A program made the position numbers and the translations under genes. A stretch of DNA of 64,000 nt from GCA-002733465 sp039969155 (GTDB taxonomy: Bacteria > Pseudomonadota > Gammaproteobacteria > Enterobacterales > Kangiellaceae), in NCBI GenBank assembly GCA_039969155.1, contig JBDVOJ010000108.1, positions 1 to 64,000 on the forward strand, given 5' to 3'. How positions within the stretch are numbered: position 1 is the stretch's first letter; each line of letters begins with the position of its first letter. Below the pieces are notes generated by a model. The model did not search any database. It was not told the origin of the DNA and saw only the letters and a program-made list of their open reading frames with translations. Of this stretch, positions 35,127-44,716 are shown piece after piece.

Positions 35127-37463
35127 CTAATTGCTGTTTGCTAGCGCCTTAACACGTAACATTTTTCTATATTCAATAAAGTCCTTATCAGCGTTTGCCC
35201 AAGACTTTTCGGCATTAGCTATCGAGCTTCTAAAACCATCCATGTTGCCTTCTTGCAAATAGCATTGAGATAATCGAAAGTGAGCGTGTGGTAATGATGG
35301 AAATAATGCGATGACTTTTAACAAATCTGCCTTAGCTTCCGACAAGTTACCAGTTTCTCGTTTGGCATTAGCCAGTAATACCTGTTGGCCTAGTATGCTC
35401 GATTCATTTTGAGTATTGACAATATTTCCAGAAATGGCATCAAGTGCTTTTTGATGCAATCCTACCGCTTGCTCATAATTGCCCTCCAGTTCAAAAATTA
35501 ATGCCTGTGAACTATCTATGGCACTACTGAGCATAGGGTTTGGATAAGTCTTGATGTATTCAGTAAGCTTAGCCAAGGATTTCTTAGCGCTGGGCAGATC
35601 TTTAGCGAGTATATGTGCTGATACAGCACCCATTTCAATAATACTATCAAGTGGAGGTTGCAATTGTTGTTTGACTTTTTCAAGCGATTCTAGGGACTGT
35701 TCAAAACGCCCTAGGTTGGCCTGAAACAAGCTTTCACTAAAATCTAAGCTAAAGATTCTCATAATCGGCGGCAGATGTTGTGCGTGCTGTTTCATTCTCG
35801 TGATAGTTTCAAGCACTTTGGTGATCTGCCCGGTGGTTGTGTAATAGAAAACGTAACTTTGTAGAATTTCGAATTGTTGTTTGTCTGTGGTTGCATTGGC
35901 TAACAAATTGGCAAGTTTGTTTTCCGCGGCCTCAAAATTCCCGATTTTCAAATCAAGCTGGGCAAGTCGGATCGCTGCTGTCAGGTTGTCCATTTCTAGC
36001 AGTAACACTCGATTATAGGTTTGTTTTGCCAGCTCAAACTGTGAAGTTCTTTCGTAAATACTGGCGAGCTCTAACAAGCCATTATTATCTTGCGGATTAA
36101 GTCGAGTGTATTCCTGTTGAGTTTCGATGGCTCTTTCTAACTCACCTTTTAGCACGTAAAGGTTGGTCATATTCCTAATCACAGAGTCATCTGAGGGTGA
36201 CAATAGGCGAAGTTGTTTTAAGCTGACTAACGCCTTATCAAGATCAATTCCGGTTACTAGTAATAGACGAGACATTGTTTTATGCGCATCAATATCATCA
36301 GGAAATAGTTCTAACCACATATCATACACTTTCACTTGTGACTGATAGTCGCCTCTTAAACCATAGACCATGCCGCGATATAAAAACTTTTCTTCGGTGG
36401 TTAGTTTATATTCGTGTTTTAAGGCTTTAGATAAAGCTTGAGATGCTTCTTCTGCATTGCCCATTAACTGATTAGTCCGAGCCAAATGAGTGTATACATT
36501 TGTGAAGCTGAAGTCTTTCGCAACAGCCTGCTCTAGTAAAGCTTTTGATTGGACATAATCATTATTTAAGTCACGCGCAATTTTTGCTTCGATTAAATCT
36601 TTTATTGCCGGAAGTGATTCACTGGTGTGCTCTTTTACTGGAAGGTCAGTGGTTTGCTCATTGATGTCAATCGGTACTCCGATGGACTTTTTGATGTTTA
36701 CCGTTAAATCATCGATCAATGAAAACAGTTCTTTACCGGACGCAGAATGAGTAGCATATAACTTACCGGAAGCTACTTCATAAACATTAACTTCTAGAGT
36801 ATAAAAATCATTATTATAGTCAAACTGACCTTCTAACATAAACTTGAGGAAGCGTTTTCTAGCCAATTCAAGTTGCAAAGACTTAGGCTCATTGGTGGCG
36901 TTGTCGTAACCTGCTTTTTGTAATCCCGATAATATAGTGTTAGAGGCAAATGGGGTAAACGAACTAACAAAAAGGCTGCGATCGATATCCCGACTAAGTA
37001 ACCAGGCTAATCCATAGCGCATCCAATCTAGCTCTGGTTGTTGGCTCTTGTTTTTCCAAAAGAAACTGACTAGCTGACTTCTAAACTCTTGTTTTGAAAC
37101 TTCATAGGTTTTAGTGTTGCCTTTCTCATCAATGACAATTTTGGTTTCAGTTGCTGCTACTGGGGATACTAAGTAGAACATCGCAAGTATCGCGATAGCT
37201 AAATTGCTGGGTACAAATATAAAGGTCGTTTTCTTTAGAGGATCTTTGCCCGGTTTTCCGTATTGATACGCAAGTATCAATACCGATGGAATAAAACAGA
37301 GCATTCCGATAAAAATATAAGAGGTGATAGTATCTGGGGTATTGAATCGTTCAGTCATCCAGTCACCCATTTCAATCATCATCCAAGTCGCAGCAATATA
37401 AAGGCCTGCAATTTGAGGGACTCTTCTTTCAATAAGTTGTTTTACTAATGATTGTTCAGACAT
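35127..37463 (-). CDS. Membrane-anchored TPR repeat protein of unknown function
   Basis: A 778-residue protein. The first 110 residues hold three membrane helices (GLYIAATWMMIEMGDWM, YIFIGMLCFIPSVLILAYQYG, FVPSNLAIAILAMFYLVS). A region of about 110-280 has a TolB-N/FlgO-like flavour (FVSSFTPFASNTILSGLQKA, LEVNVYEVASGKLYATHSASG). From about 285 to the end there are ten or so TPR-type helix pairs. The N-terminal RRVPQIAGLYIAATW module resembles the membrane anchor that some gammaproteobacteria put before TPR or cyclase domains; no enzymatic motif is visible. Single gene, convergent with the binding-protein pair. Confidence 0.75.
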   Translation of the reverse strand: MSEQSLVKQLIERRVPQIAGLYIAATWMMIEMGDWMTERFNTPDTITSYIFIGMLCFIPSVLILAYQYGKPGKDPLKKTTFIFVPSNLAIAILAMFYLVSPVAATETKIVIDEKGNTKTYEVSKQEFRSQLVSFFWKNKSQQPELDWMRYGLAWLLSRDIDRSLFVSSFTPFASNTILSGLQKAGYDNATNEPKSLQLELARKRFLKFMLEGQFDYNNDFYTLEVNVYEVASGKLYATHSASGKELFSLIDDLTVNIKKSIGVPIDINEQTTDLPVKEHTSESLPAIKDLIEAKIARDLNNDYVQSKALLEQAVAKDFSFTNVYTHLARTNQLMGNAEEASQALSKALKHEYKLTTEEKFLYRGMVYGLRGDYQSQVKVYDMWLELFPDDIDAHKTMSRLLLVTGIDLDKALVSLKQLRLLSPSDDSVIRNMTNLYVLKGELERAIETQQEYTRLNPQDNNGLLELASIYERTSQFELAKQTYNRVLLLEMDNLTAAIRLAQLDLKIGNFEAAENKLANLLANATTDKQQFEILQSYVFYYTTTGQITKVLETITRMKQHAQHLPPIMRIFSLDFSESLFQANLGRFEQSLESLEKVKQQLQPPLDSIIEMGAVSAHILAKDLPSAKKSLAKLTEYIKTYPNPMLSSAIDSSQALIFELEGNYEQAVGLHQKALDAISGNIVNTQNESSILGQQVLLANAKRETGNLSEAKADLLKVIALFPSLPHAHFRLSQCYLQEGNMDGFRSSIANAEKSWANADKDFIEYRKMLRVKALANSN

Positions 37464-37567
37464 TTTCTTTTCTTATTAGTTAAGTTTAAGCTACTTGTAA
37501 TAGAAGTTAACGGCTGCAGTATACTTTATTTATTGAGATAGCGTTTAGCACTCTACTGCAAATTTAA

Positions 37568-38020
37568 TTACTTTGTTGGATCTTGTTTTTGTTCGGCGAA
37601 ATCTTTGAAGTATTGCATAAATTTATACGATTCTTTTTTAAACAGTCCGGGCATGAGCCAGCCCATTAGCTTCATCATAAAGTTTTCGAATTTGAATTCA
37701 TTTTGGGAAACCCATCGGGTGGTATTTTCATCAACAATCTCAAATTGATTGATGACTTTGTTGTGAACGCCTTTTGAGTGATACTCCGCGATAAACTCTT
37801 CCGGAAAACTATTGCTGATTATCGTTTCCACCATCGTACACTCCCGTTTGCCCATTTGGTAGACTATCCGAGATTTAGCACCTACTTCTCCTGGCTCGCC
37901 ACTAAGGTGCTCAAAACTTATTAGCCCTGGCTGCCACTTCTTAAGGTTTTCAGTACTGTTAAATAGCTTAATTACCCGATCTCTATTCAGATTAATATCG
38001 ATATGCTGCTGATAGTTCAT
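37568..38020 (-). CDS. SRPBCC (START/Bet v1-like) family protein
   Basis: A 150-residue helix-grip protein: a first strand IDINLNRDRVIKLFNSTENLKKWQPGL, a central VYQMGKRECTMVETIISNSFPEEF, and a C-terminal helix EFKFENFMMKLMGWLMPGLFKKESYKFM. The fold binds hydrophobic ligands in a cavity; the ligand is unknown. Single gene between the TPR protein and typA. Confidence 0.8.
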   Translation of the reverse strand: MNYQQHIDINLNRDRVIKLFNSTENLKKWQPGLISFEHLSGEPGEVGAKSRIVYQMGKRECTMVETIISNSFPEEFIAEYHSKGVHNKVINQFEIVDENTTRWVSQNEFKFENFMMKLMGWLMPGLFKKESYKFMQYFKDFAEQKQDPTK

Positions 38021-38319
38021 AGATAACGTTCTCCATAAGTAATCATTGTCTTAATACTAGCTATCATGATCTTTGACTATATCAATTAATCGCGACTATT
38101 TCGAATAGTAGTGCCAAGCTATGAAACTCAGTAGGACTATCGATGAGTTACTCGATTGACTCTCTCCCTGAAAGCGCCAAGCATCCTTTAAGCGCATTAT
38201 CATCGAGATTGACAATGGCAACTACGATAAACCACTCAGATTAGCTCATTTTTGAGCAAAAAGTCGCCAAAAACGGTGCTTTCCGACAGGATAAAGCGTA
38301 GAATACGCGCCTTTATTTT

Positions 38320-38338
38320 GAACGAGCATTTTTCGTTC
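38320..38338 (+). promoter_or_regulatory. Hairpin in the typA leader
   Basis: GAACGA, 7-nt loop, TCGTTC, 34 bp before the typA GTG. A second small hairpin GCGTA-GAA-TACGC lies about 20 bp upstream. The 350-bp region 38021-38371 otherwise shows nothing I can name. Confidence 0.35.
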
Positions 38339-38371
38339 GATTATTTGCTACAAATTTGAGGCACTCAGCCA

Positions 38372-40198
38372 GTGATTACTAAGTTAAGAAATATTGCCAT
38401 TATCGCGCACGTAGACCATGGAAAAACCACTCTAGTTGACGAGTTGTTGCAACAGTCAGGAACGCTTGTTCAACGCGGTGAAGCTGCTGAGCGAATCATG
38501 GACTCAAATGACCTAGAGAAAGAGCGCGGAATCACCATTCTTTCAAAAAACACGGCTATCAAATGGAATGATTATCGTATCAACATAGTAGATACCCCAG
38601 GGCATGCTGATTTTGGTGGTGAAGTTGAGCGGATTATGTCGATGGTAGATTCTGTTTTATTGCTAGTCGATGCAGTTGATGGACCTATGCCGCAAACTCG
38701 ATTTGTGACTCAAAAAGCATTTGCTCAGGGCTTAAAACCAGTGGTTGTTGTCAATAAAATTGACCGTCCTGGCGCTCGTCCAGACTGGGTCATTGACCAA
38801 ATCTTTGATTTATTCGATAAACTGGGAGCAACTGATGAGCAATTGGATTTCCCAGTTATCTATGCTTCGGCTCTTAATGGCTACGCGTCTGAGGATGATT
38901 CGGTAAGAGAAGGTGACATGGAGCCGCTCTTTAAAGCGATCGTTGAACATGTTGACCATCCTGATGTAGAAATTGAAGGACCAACTCAAATGCAGGTTAC
39001 TTCTTTAGACTATTCTAGTTACGTAGGCGCAATTGCGGTTGGAAGAGTATCACGAGGCAAAATTAGCAAAAACCAACAATTAGTCAGTATCGATACAGAA
39101 GGCAAAACCCGAAAAGTTAAAGTCGGCCAAGTTCTTGGATATATGGGGTTGGATCGAAGTGAAGTTGAAGAGGCGACGGCGGGAGATATTATTGCGATTA
39201 CTGGTATCGGTGAGCCGAATATTTCAGATACCCTCTGCGACCCAGATCATGTTGAAGCAAGAGTTCCGCTAACAGTGGATGAGCCAACGGTTAATATGAC
39301 ATTTCAAGTTAATACTTCGCCATTTGCAGGTAAAGAAGGAAAATTTGTTACTTCGCGTCAGATCCTAGAGCGGCTAGAAAAAGAACTAATCCACAACGTA
39401 GCGCTTCGTGTTGAGCAATTAGATGATGCAGACAAATTTAAAGTGTCTGGTCGCGGAGAGCTTCATCTTTCTGTACTGATCGAAACGATGCGTCGTGAAG
39501 GTTTTGAGATGGCTGTTTCTCGTCCAGAAGTGATCATGAAGGAAGTTGATGGGGTGATGATGGAACCCTATGAGAATGTGACGGTTGATATCGAGGAGGC
39601 ACACCAGGGCACAATAATGGAACGCCTTGGAGAGCGAAAAGCAGAAATGCGTGATATGCAACTAGATGGTGCTGGGCGAGTCAGAATTGATTTCTATATT
39701 CCTTCACGAGGATTAATCGGATTCCAAACTGAATTTATGACTGCTACTTCAGGATCCGGTTTGATTTATCATACTTTTGACGCTTATGGGCCGGCATTTA
39801 AAGGTAAATTAGCGCAGCGTCACAGTGGTGTATTGATATCAAATGGAACTGGTAAAGCACTTGGTTATGCTTTATTCAATTTCCAGGAACGTGGAAGACT
39901 TTTCATTGGTCATGGTGTAGAAGTTTACGAAGGAATGGTGATAGGGATTCATGCCAGAGATAACGACCTGACGGTCAACCCACTTAAAGGTAAACAGCTC
40001 ACTAATGTTCGAGCTTCAGGGACTGATGAGAATATTCAATTATCTCCACCTATTCAAATGACATTAGAGCAGAGCCTAGAGTTTATTGATGATGATGAGC
40101 TAGTTGAAGTGACTCCAGAAAGTATTCGAATTAGAAAAAAATATCTAACCGAAAATGAGAGAAAAAGAGCATCTCGCCTTCCTAAGGAAGACAAGTAA
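38372..40198 (+). CDS. typA: Ribosome-associated GTPase TypA/BipA
   Basis: A 608-residue translational GTPase of the EF-G class. G1 is AHVDHGKTTLVDELL, then the switch-I RGITILSKN, G3 DTPGHADFGGE, and G4 NKIDR. After the GTPase and beta-barrel domains come the EF-G-like domains III and V and the BipA-specific C-terminal domain (LTENERKRASRLPKE). It acts in 50S assembly and stress responses. The start is a GTG at 38372 with GAGG upstream. A terminator follows. Confidence 0.98.
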   Translation: MITKLRNIAIIAHVDHGKTTLVDELLQQSGTLVQRGEAAERIMDSNDLEKERGITILSKNTAIKWNDYRINIVDTPGHADFGGEVERIMSMVDSVLLLVDAVDGPMPQTRFVTQKAFAQGLKPVVVVNKIDRPGARPDWVIDQIFDLFDKLGATDEQLDFPVIYASALNGYASEDDSVREGDMEPLFKAIVEHVDHPDVEIEGPTQMQVTSLDYSSYVGAIAVGRVSRGKISKNQQLVSIDTEGKTRKVKVGQVLGYMGLDRSEVEEATAGDIIAITGIGEPNISDTLCDPDHVEARVPLTVDEPTVNMTFQVNTSPFAGKEGKFVTSRQILERLEKELIHNVALRVEQLDDADKFKVSGRGELHLSVLIETMRREGFEMAVSRPEVIMKEVDGVMMEPYENVTVDIEEAHQGTIMERLGERKAEMRDMQLDGAGRVRIDFYIPSRGLIGFQTEFMTATSGSGLIYHTFDAYGPAFKGKLAQRHSGVLISNGTGKALGYALFNFQERGRLFIGHGVEVYEGMVIGIHARDNDLTVNPLKGKQLTNVRASGTDENIQLSPPIQMTLEQSLEFIDDDELVEVTPESIRIRKKYLTENERKRASRLPKEDK

Positions 40199-40206
40199 GT
40201 TTTTAT

Positions 40207-40231
40207 AAAGCGCCTTAGGGCGCTTTTTTCT
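40207..40231 (+). terminator. Rho-independent terminator after typA
   Basis: AAAGCGCC, loop TTAG, GGCGCTTT, with the T-run continuing for several bases. Eight base pairs, GC-rich core. Confidence 0.92.
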
Positions 40232-40376
40232 TATTAAAGTGATTTTTTAAATGAGTACTAGCGAATTTCTCAATGCGCTGATACTTTACCGTTGCTCATG
40301 AATTTTCCGCTAGTTTGAACTATTATTAACTGCTACCCTCTATATATACTTTACCTATTTATAAAGCTGTCTATTA

Positions 40377-40703
40377 ATGAAGAATTTGCTCGTACTATTT
40401 TTGGCCTTATCGCTTAGCTCTTGTGGTTTTGTTAGGCATATTTTTGGTTATATTCCACCGCCAGAAGAAACCACTGTGAGCCAAGAGCTTCAACTAGAAT
40501 TCAATCGTTGTGAGAAGATCAATAAAAATAGAAACTGTGCACAAATAGCTTTTGATACGGTACGCAAAGTAAAGGGCCTCGAGCCGCGAAAAGTTCCTAA
40601 AGGCGTTGTTATTATTTTAGAGGGGGATGTAAAAACACCACCGCCCAAAAAAGAGCGTGGGGTAGACCATCCTAACGACACAATTGACAACGACGAGAAT
40701 TAA
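40377..40703 (+). CDS. Small lipoprotein of unknown function
   Basis: A 108-residue protein with an SPII signal: KNLLVLFLALSLSSC, lipidated Cys near residue 16. The mature part is short, has two Cys (..FNRCEKINKNRNCAQI), and ends in a charged, Pro-rich tail (TPPPKKERGVDHPNDT). I do not recognise a family. It sits between typA and the pip-dtd block in the same direction and starts 179 bp after the typA stop. Confidence 0.7.
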   Translation: MKNLLVLFLALSLSSCGFVRHIFGYIPPPEETTVSQELQLEFNRCEKINKNRNCAQIAFDTVRKVKGLEPRKVPKGVVIILEGDVKTPPPKKERGVDHPNDTIDNDEN

Positions 40704-40866
40704 TTCTCATTAAGCTAATTGGAAATTGGCTGTAGACGAAATTATTATCAGATTTGAATGATTAAGACGTTTATAGCCGATTTCTAATTGAATGCTCAAT
40801 CTTCAAATGGCAGTCGTTTAAAAGTGTGCTAGTCTTAAAGAACATCTACTTTAGACTGGTCGAACG

Positions 40867-41844
40867 ATGCAGCCACTTTTCCCAGAAATCAAACCAAATC
40901 AAACATTTACCCTTGAAACCGATGATGGGCATCAGATCTACTATGAAGAGTCGGGTTCGATTGATGGAATACCTCTAGTTGTATTGCATGGAGGCCCTGG
41001 TGGCGGATGCAGTCCAACTTATCGCCGATACTGTGATCCAGAAAAATATAGAATTATCTTGGTTGACCAACGCGGCAGCGGGCGTTCGACTCCCCACGCT
41101 GAGCTAAAAAACAATACTACCAACCACTTAATCCAAGACCTGGAAGAGATACGCCAACAGTTAGGTATCGATAAGTGGGTTTTGTTAGGCGGCTCTTGGG
41201 GAGTGACTTTAGCTTTAGCATACGCTCAATCTCATCCTGAGAGAGTTTCTGGTTTAATTCTTAGAGGCGTATTCTTAGGACGACAACAGGATATTGACTG
41301 GCTATACAGAGATGGGACTCGGCGAGTTTTCCCTGACTACTGGAAAGATTTTATCCACCCTATTGCTAAGCAAGAAAGAGGGGATATTGTGTCCGCATTT
41401 TACAAAATGCTAACCGGCGAAAATGAGTTGGCAAAAATGGCAGCCGCAAAAGCTTGGTCAACTTGGGAGGCTCGCGTCGCTACTTTAGAGCCCAATAATA
41501 ACTTAGTCGATTCTTTTCAAAATCCTCATCTAGCGGTATCAATGGCAAAGATAAGTGCGCACTATTTTGCTAATAAATGCTTTCTTGAGGAAAACCAATT
41601 AATTGATAATGCCGAAAAGCTTAATGGTATTCCTGGGATCATTGTCCATGGTCGTTATGACATGTTATGTCCGCTAGAAAATGCTTGGTCATTACAAGCC
41701 GTTTGGAAAAACGCCGAAGTGAGAATTATTCGTGACGCAGGGCACTCTGCCACAGAGGCTGGCATTATAGATGGGTTAATAAGAGCGACTAAGTCTATGT
41801 ATCAGGAATTAAAAAATGATTGCCTTGATCCAGCGAGTGACTAA
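40867..41844 (+). CDS. pip: Prolyl aminopeptidase (proline iminopeptidase)
   Basis: A 325-residue alpha/beta hydrolase of peptidase family S33 that releases N-terminal proline. The oxyanion HGGPGGGCSPTYRRYCDPEKYR and VDQRGSGRSTP precede the nucleophile elbow GGSWGVTLALAYAQ near residue 116; the Asp is in GRYDMLCP and the His in GHSATEAG. Complete. It overlaps dtd by 29 nt and may head a seven-gene rightward unit. Confidence 0.95.
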   Translation: MQPLFPEIKPNQTFTLETDDGHQIYYEESGSIDGIPLVVLHGGPGGGCSPTYRRYCDPEKYRIILVDQRGSGRSTPHAELKNNTTNHLIQDLEEIRQQLGIDKWVLLGGSWGVTLALAYAQSHPERVSGLILRGVFLGRQQDIDWLYRDGTRRVFPDYWKDFIHPIAKQERGDIVSAFYKMLTGENELAKMAAAKAWSTWEARVATLEPNNNLVDSFQNPHLAVSMAKISAHYFANKCFLEENQLIDNAEKLNGIPGIIVHGRYDMLCPLENAWSLQAVWKNAEVRIIRDAGHSATEAGIIDGLIRATKSMYQELKNDCLDPASD

Positions 41845-42253
41845 TGCCAACGTTCGAGTAGAAGGCCAAGTCATTGGCCAGATACAGAAAGGGATTATGG
41901 CGTTAATTGGAGTCGAGAAAAACGACACTCAGGAAAAGGCAGATAAGTTAATAAGACGTTTGCTAGGATACAGAATATTCTCTGATCAAAACGACAAAAT
42001 GAACCTTAGTTTGTCGGATGTGGCAGGCGGTTTGTTACTGGTACCACAATTTACCTTGGCCGCAGATACTAACAAAGGAATGCGACCATCATTTTCTAGC
42101 GCGGCACCACCGCAAATTGGTGAACAGCTTTTCGATTATTTTGTCGAACAAGCAACCAATCTACACCCAGTTGTTCAAACAGGTCGGTTTGGTGCTGATA
42201 TGCAAGTCAGTTTATGCAACGACGGTCCGGTTACTTTTTGGCTGTATAGTTAG
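41816..42253 (+). CDS. dtd: D-aminoacyl-tRNA deacylase
   Basis: A 145-residue DTD1 enzyme that hydrolyses D-aminoacyl-tRNA for recycling. It has MIALIQRVTNANVRVEG, GIMALIGVEKNDTQEKADKL, LVPQFTLAADTNKGMRPSF (the SQFTL-equivalent with Pro in place of Ser) and, near the C-terminus, GRFGADMQVSLCNDGPVTF (the Gly-cisPro-like NDGPVT). Length is normal. It starts inside the end of pip. Confidence 0.95.
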   Translation: MIALIQRVTNANVRVEGQVIGQIQKGIMALIGVEKNDTQEKADKLIRRLLGYRIFSDQNDKMNLSLSDVAGGLLLVPQFTLAADTNKGMRPSFSSAAPPQIGEQLFDYFVEQATNLHPVVQTGRFGADMQVSLCNDGPVTFWLYS

Positions 42254-42286
42254 CCTATTTAGAATCGTAGGTAAGGTTAGTTAATT

Positions 42287-42946
42287 ATGAGACTACTTTT
42301 AGTCGAAGACGATTTGCAGTTATCGGAAAGTCTTGTCAAGGCGCTCAAGCACGATGGATTTTCTTTGCTTGCCGTGACTCATGGCAAAGACGCGATTAAT
42401 AATATCGCGGTGGAACACATTGATATTGTAATTTTAGATATCGGGCTACCTGATATGGATGGGATCAAAGTACTGAAGCGTATTCGCGCTAAAAAGCTTA
42501 ATTGTAAGGTTATTATTTTGACCGCGCGCGACCAACTGAGTGACAAAGTTACGGGGTTAGATGCTGGGGCAGATGATTATCTGGTAAAACCTTTCGAGTA
42601 CGATGAACTCGCAGCTAGAATTAGAGCTCTCGAACGCAGTTTAACCAATAGAACTCAGACAATGATCGAAGTCGGTAGCCTTAAATTAGATCCCAATGGA
42701 CATGTTGTTCATTGGGAAAACCAGCTAGTCGACTTTTCCAAAAAAGAATACTTACTTTTAAAGTCATTGATGGAGTCCGCCGGAAGGGTACAAACTAAAG
42801 AAGCTCTCGAGGCAAATCTCTATGACTGTGGAGAAGAGGTGATGAGTAACGCGATCGAAGTTCATATTCACCATATCCGGAAAAAACTATCTAAAGAGAC
42901 GATTAAAACTATTCGAGGGATTGGGTATACCATTAGAAAGCCGTGA
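42287..42946 (+). CDS. OmpR-family response regulator (QseB/PmrA-like)
   Basis: A 219-residue regulator. The receiver has the acid pocket EDD (residues 7-9), phospho-acceptor Asp in VILDIGLPDMDG near 51, and the Lys in YLVKPFEYDEL. The C-terminal winged helix ends EVHIHHIRKKLSKETIKTIRGIGYTI. This group includes PmrA, QseB and BasR, which bind direct repeats with 11-bp period. Three such repeats occur 5-10 kb downstream (48267, 48339, 52795). It overlaps the kinase gene by 4 nt (GTGA). Confidence 0.95.
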   Translation: MRLLLVEDDLQLSESLVKALKHDGFSLLAVTHGKDAINNIAVEHIDIVILDIGLPDMDGIKVLKRIRAKKLNCKVIILTARDQLSDKVTGLDAGADDYLVKPFEYDELAARIRALERSLTNRTQTMIEVGSLKLDPNGHVVHWENQLVDFSKKEYLLLKSLMESAGRVQTKEALEANLYDCGEEVMSNAIEVHIHHIRKKLSKETIKTIRGIGYTIRKP

Positions 42947-44352
42947 GTTCAATCAGACTATTTCTAACTATTAGTATAATTGCCGTAGTAATTCTAGCAA
43001 ATTTCTTAGCTGCTGTTCACGGCTATCAAGAAAGTATGCAAGAGGCAGAAATATTATTCGATAGAAAACTCCAAAATTACGGGGACTTTATTTCTAATAG
43101 CCCGTTTTATAGTGATTCAAAAGAAAATCCCGTGCAGGAAAATATCGTACATTCGCCTGTAGAGCATATTCTATACCAAGTTCGAGACAAGAATAACTTA
43201 ATAATTGGCCAGTCATCTAAATTTCCTCAAGAACTCAAATTTGAGTTATTAGATAACCAGCGCTATGTCAACTTTGATAAGGCAAGATGGCGAGCTATTA
43301 CTAAGTTCAATACTGCTACCGAGCGTTGGGTGGTTGTTTTAGAGAATCAAGACGTTCGTTACAATTTAGCAGAAAGTGTTATTTTAAAATCGGTCTATCC
43401 TATTGTATTGGCAATTCCTACCATTATTTTAATTGTGCTATTTATTGTACATATTGGGTTAAAACCTATTCGCCTGTTAGCAAACCAAGTAGAAAAGAAA
43501 AAGGCAAGCAATCTTACAGCAATAGAAATCGATGGAGTCCCAATTGAGTTAGAGCGCCTGACTCAGCGTGTCAACCAATTGTTAATAAGATTAGATGGTT
43601 CCTTATCAAGAGAGTCTCGGTTTGCTTCTGATGCTGCTCACGAATTACGTACTCCTATCGCTGCGCTTAATTTGCAAATGAAAAATCTATTAGATGAGCA
43701 AGCTGATTACTCAATCGAATCAAACGAAAATATTCGAGCTCTTAGCATGGGGGTGAGTAGGATGAGCCATTTAGTTGAACAGATCTTAGTCCTAAATCGT
43801 AGTAACCCAGAACTATATGTAGGGAGATTTAAACACGTTAGTCTTTCAGAACTGCTAAGAGCTCTTGTTATTGATTTATATCCTATGATAGAGAAGGCGA
43901 AGCATGAAATTGAATTAAGGTTGTCGAATGAATCAGACTCATATGTTGTCAAGGGAGAGGAATTTGCGCTGTCTACTCTCTTCAAAAATTTGCTAATCAA
44001 TGCAATAAAATACACTCCAGAACATGGACAAATACTTATCTTGATAAGTGATACTGATAATCAAATTATTGTAAAAGTAATGGATTCAGGTATTGGAATA
44101 CCCGATGCTAAAAAGGACCGCATCTTTGAACGTTTTTATAGAGTCGATGGTGATAGAAATCAATCTCAAATTACAGGATGTGGTCTTGGTTTAGCGATCG
44201 TGAAACAGATTGCCGAACTACACCACATTAAATTAACTTTAAGTGATAGTTGTTTTGAAATACAGTCTGGTAAAGTGATTGAAAAAGGGCTCACGGTTAC
44301 ACTAGAGTTTGAAAAATACTCTAACGGTCGGCAGAAAGACTCTTCAGATTAA
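42943..44352 (+). CDS. Sensor histidine kinase, cognate partner of the regulator
   Basis: A 469-residue kinase starting at a GTG. TM1 spans about residues 5-24, a periplasmic sensor of about 125 residues follows, and TM2 spans about 152-170. No clear HAMP is visible, but a short linker precedes the H-box FASDAAHELRTPIAALNLQ near 230. N-box LFKNLLINAIKYTP, G1 DSGIGIP and G2 GCGLGLAIVKQ are intact. The sensor part looks QseC-like (..EAEILFDRKLQNY) and has no ExxE iron-binding motif of the PmrB kind, so the signal is open. Confidence 0.94.
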   Translation: MSSIRLFLTISIIAVVILANFLAAVHGYQESMQEAEILFDRKLQNYGDFISNSPFYSDSKENPVQENIVHSPVEHILYQVRDKNNLIIGQSSKFPQELKFELLDNQRYVNFDKARWRAITKFNTATERWVVVLENQDVRYNLAESVILKSVYPIVLAIPTIILIVLFIVHIGLKPIRLLANQVEKKKASNLTAIEIDGVPIELERLTQRVNQLLIRLDGSLSRESRFASDAAHELRTPIAALNLQMKNLLDEQADYSIESNENIRALSMGVSRMSHLVEQILVLNRSNPELYVGRFKHVSLSELLRALVIDLYPMIEKAKHEIELRLSNESDSYVVKGEEFALSTLFKNLLINAIKYTPEHGQILILISDTDNQIIVKVMDSGIGIPDAKKDRIFERFYRVDGDRNQSQITGCGLGLAIVKQIAELHHIKLTLSDSCFEIQSGKVIEKGLTVTLEFEKYSNGRQKDSSD

Positions 44353-44354
44353 AG

Positions 44355-44708
44355 GTGTTCAAATTGAAAGATAAAACCAATCGAATATTGTTAGGAGCAC
44401 TTTTCTTACTTACCGTTAGTGTATTGCCATATGCTCATGCGGAACGTCTTGTTTACAAAATTGAAATCAAGGACCACTTTTTTATACCAGATAGAATAGA
44501 AATTCCTGCCGACACAAAAGTAAAACTTGTAATTTACAATCGGGATGCGACTTCCGAAGAGTTTGAGAGTTATGAGTTGAATCGAGAAAAAGTTATTATG
44601 GGGGGGAGGAAAGCCAATATTTTTATCGGACCTCTAAAGCCCGGAGAATATCCCTTTTTCGGGGAGTTTAACCAAAAAACAGCGCAAGGTGTTGTCATTG
44701 TTAAATAG
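44355..44708 (+). CDS. Periplasmic cupredoxin-like protein (FtrB/EfeO N-domain type)
   Basis: A 117-residue exported protein; signal peptide LGALFLLTVSVLPYAHA then a single cupredoxin-fold domain KDHFFIPDRIEIPADTKVKLVIYNRDATSEEFES...LKPGEYPFFGEFN. The mature part has one His and no Cys, so a type-1 copper site cannot form. It resembles the cupredoxin parts of iron systems (FtrB, EfeO) that use acidic residues. The start is a GTG at 44355, two bases after the kinase stop. The FTR1 permease begins 8 bp downstream. Confidence 0.85.
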   Translation: MFKLKDKTNRILLGALFLLTVSVLPYAHAERLVYKIEIKDHFFIPDRIEIPADTKVKLVIYNRDATSEEFESYELNREKVIMGGRKANIFIGPLKPGEYPFFGEFNQKTAQGVVIVK

Positions 44709-44716
44709 GAAAAAGT

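Noticed and set aside
42943..44352. PmrB-type ExxE iron-binding motif in the kinase sensor
   Set aside because: I looked through the periplasmic segment and found no Glu pair with that spacing; iron sensing by this kinase is therefore only inferred from gene context.
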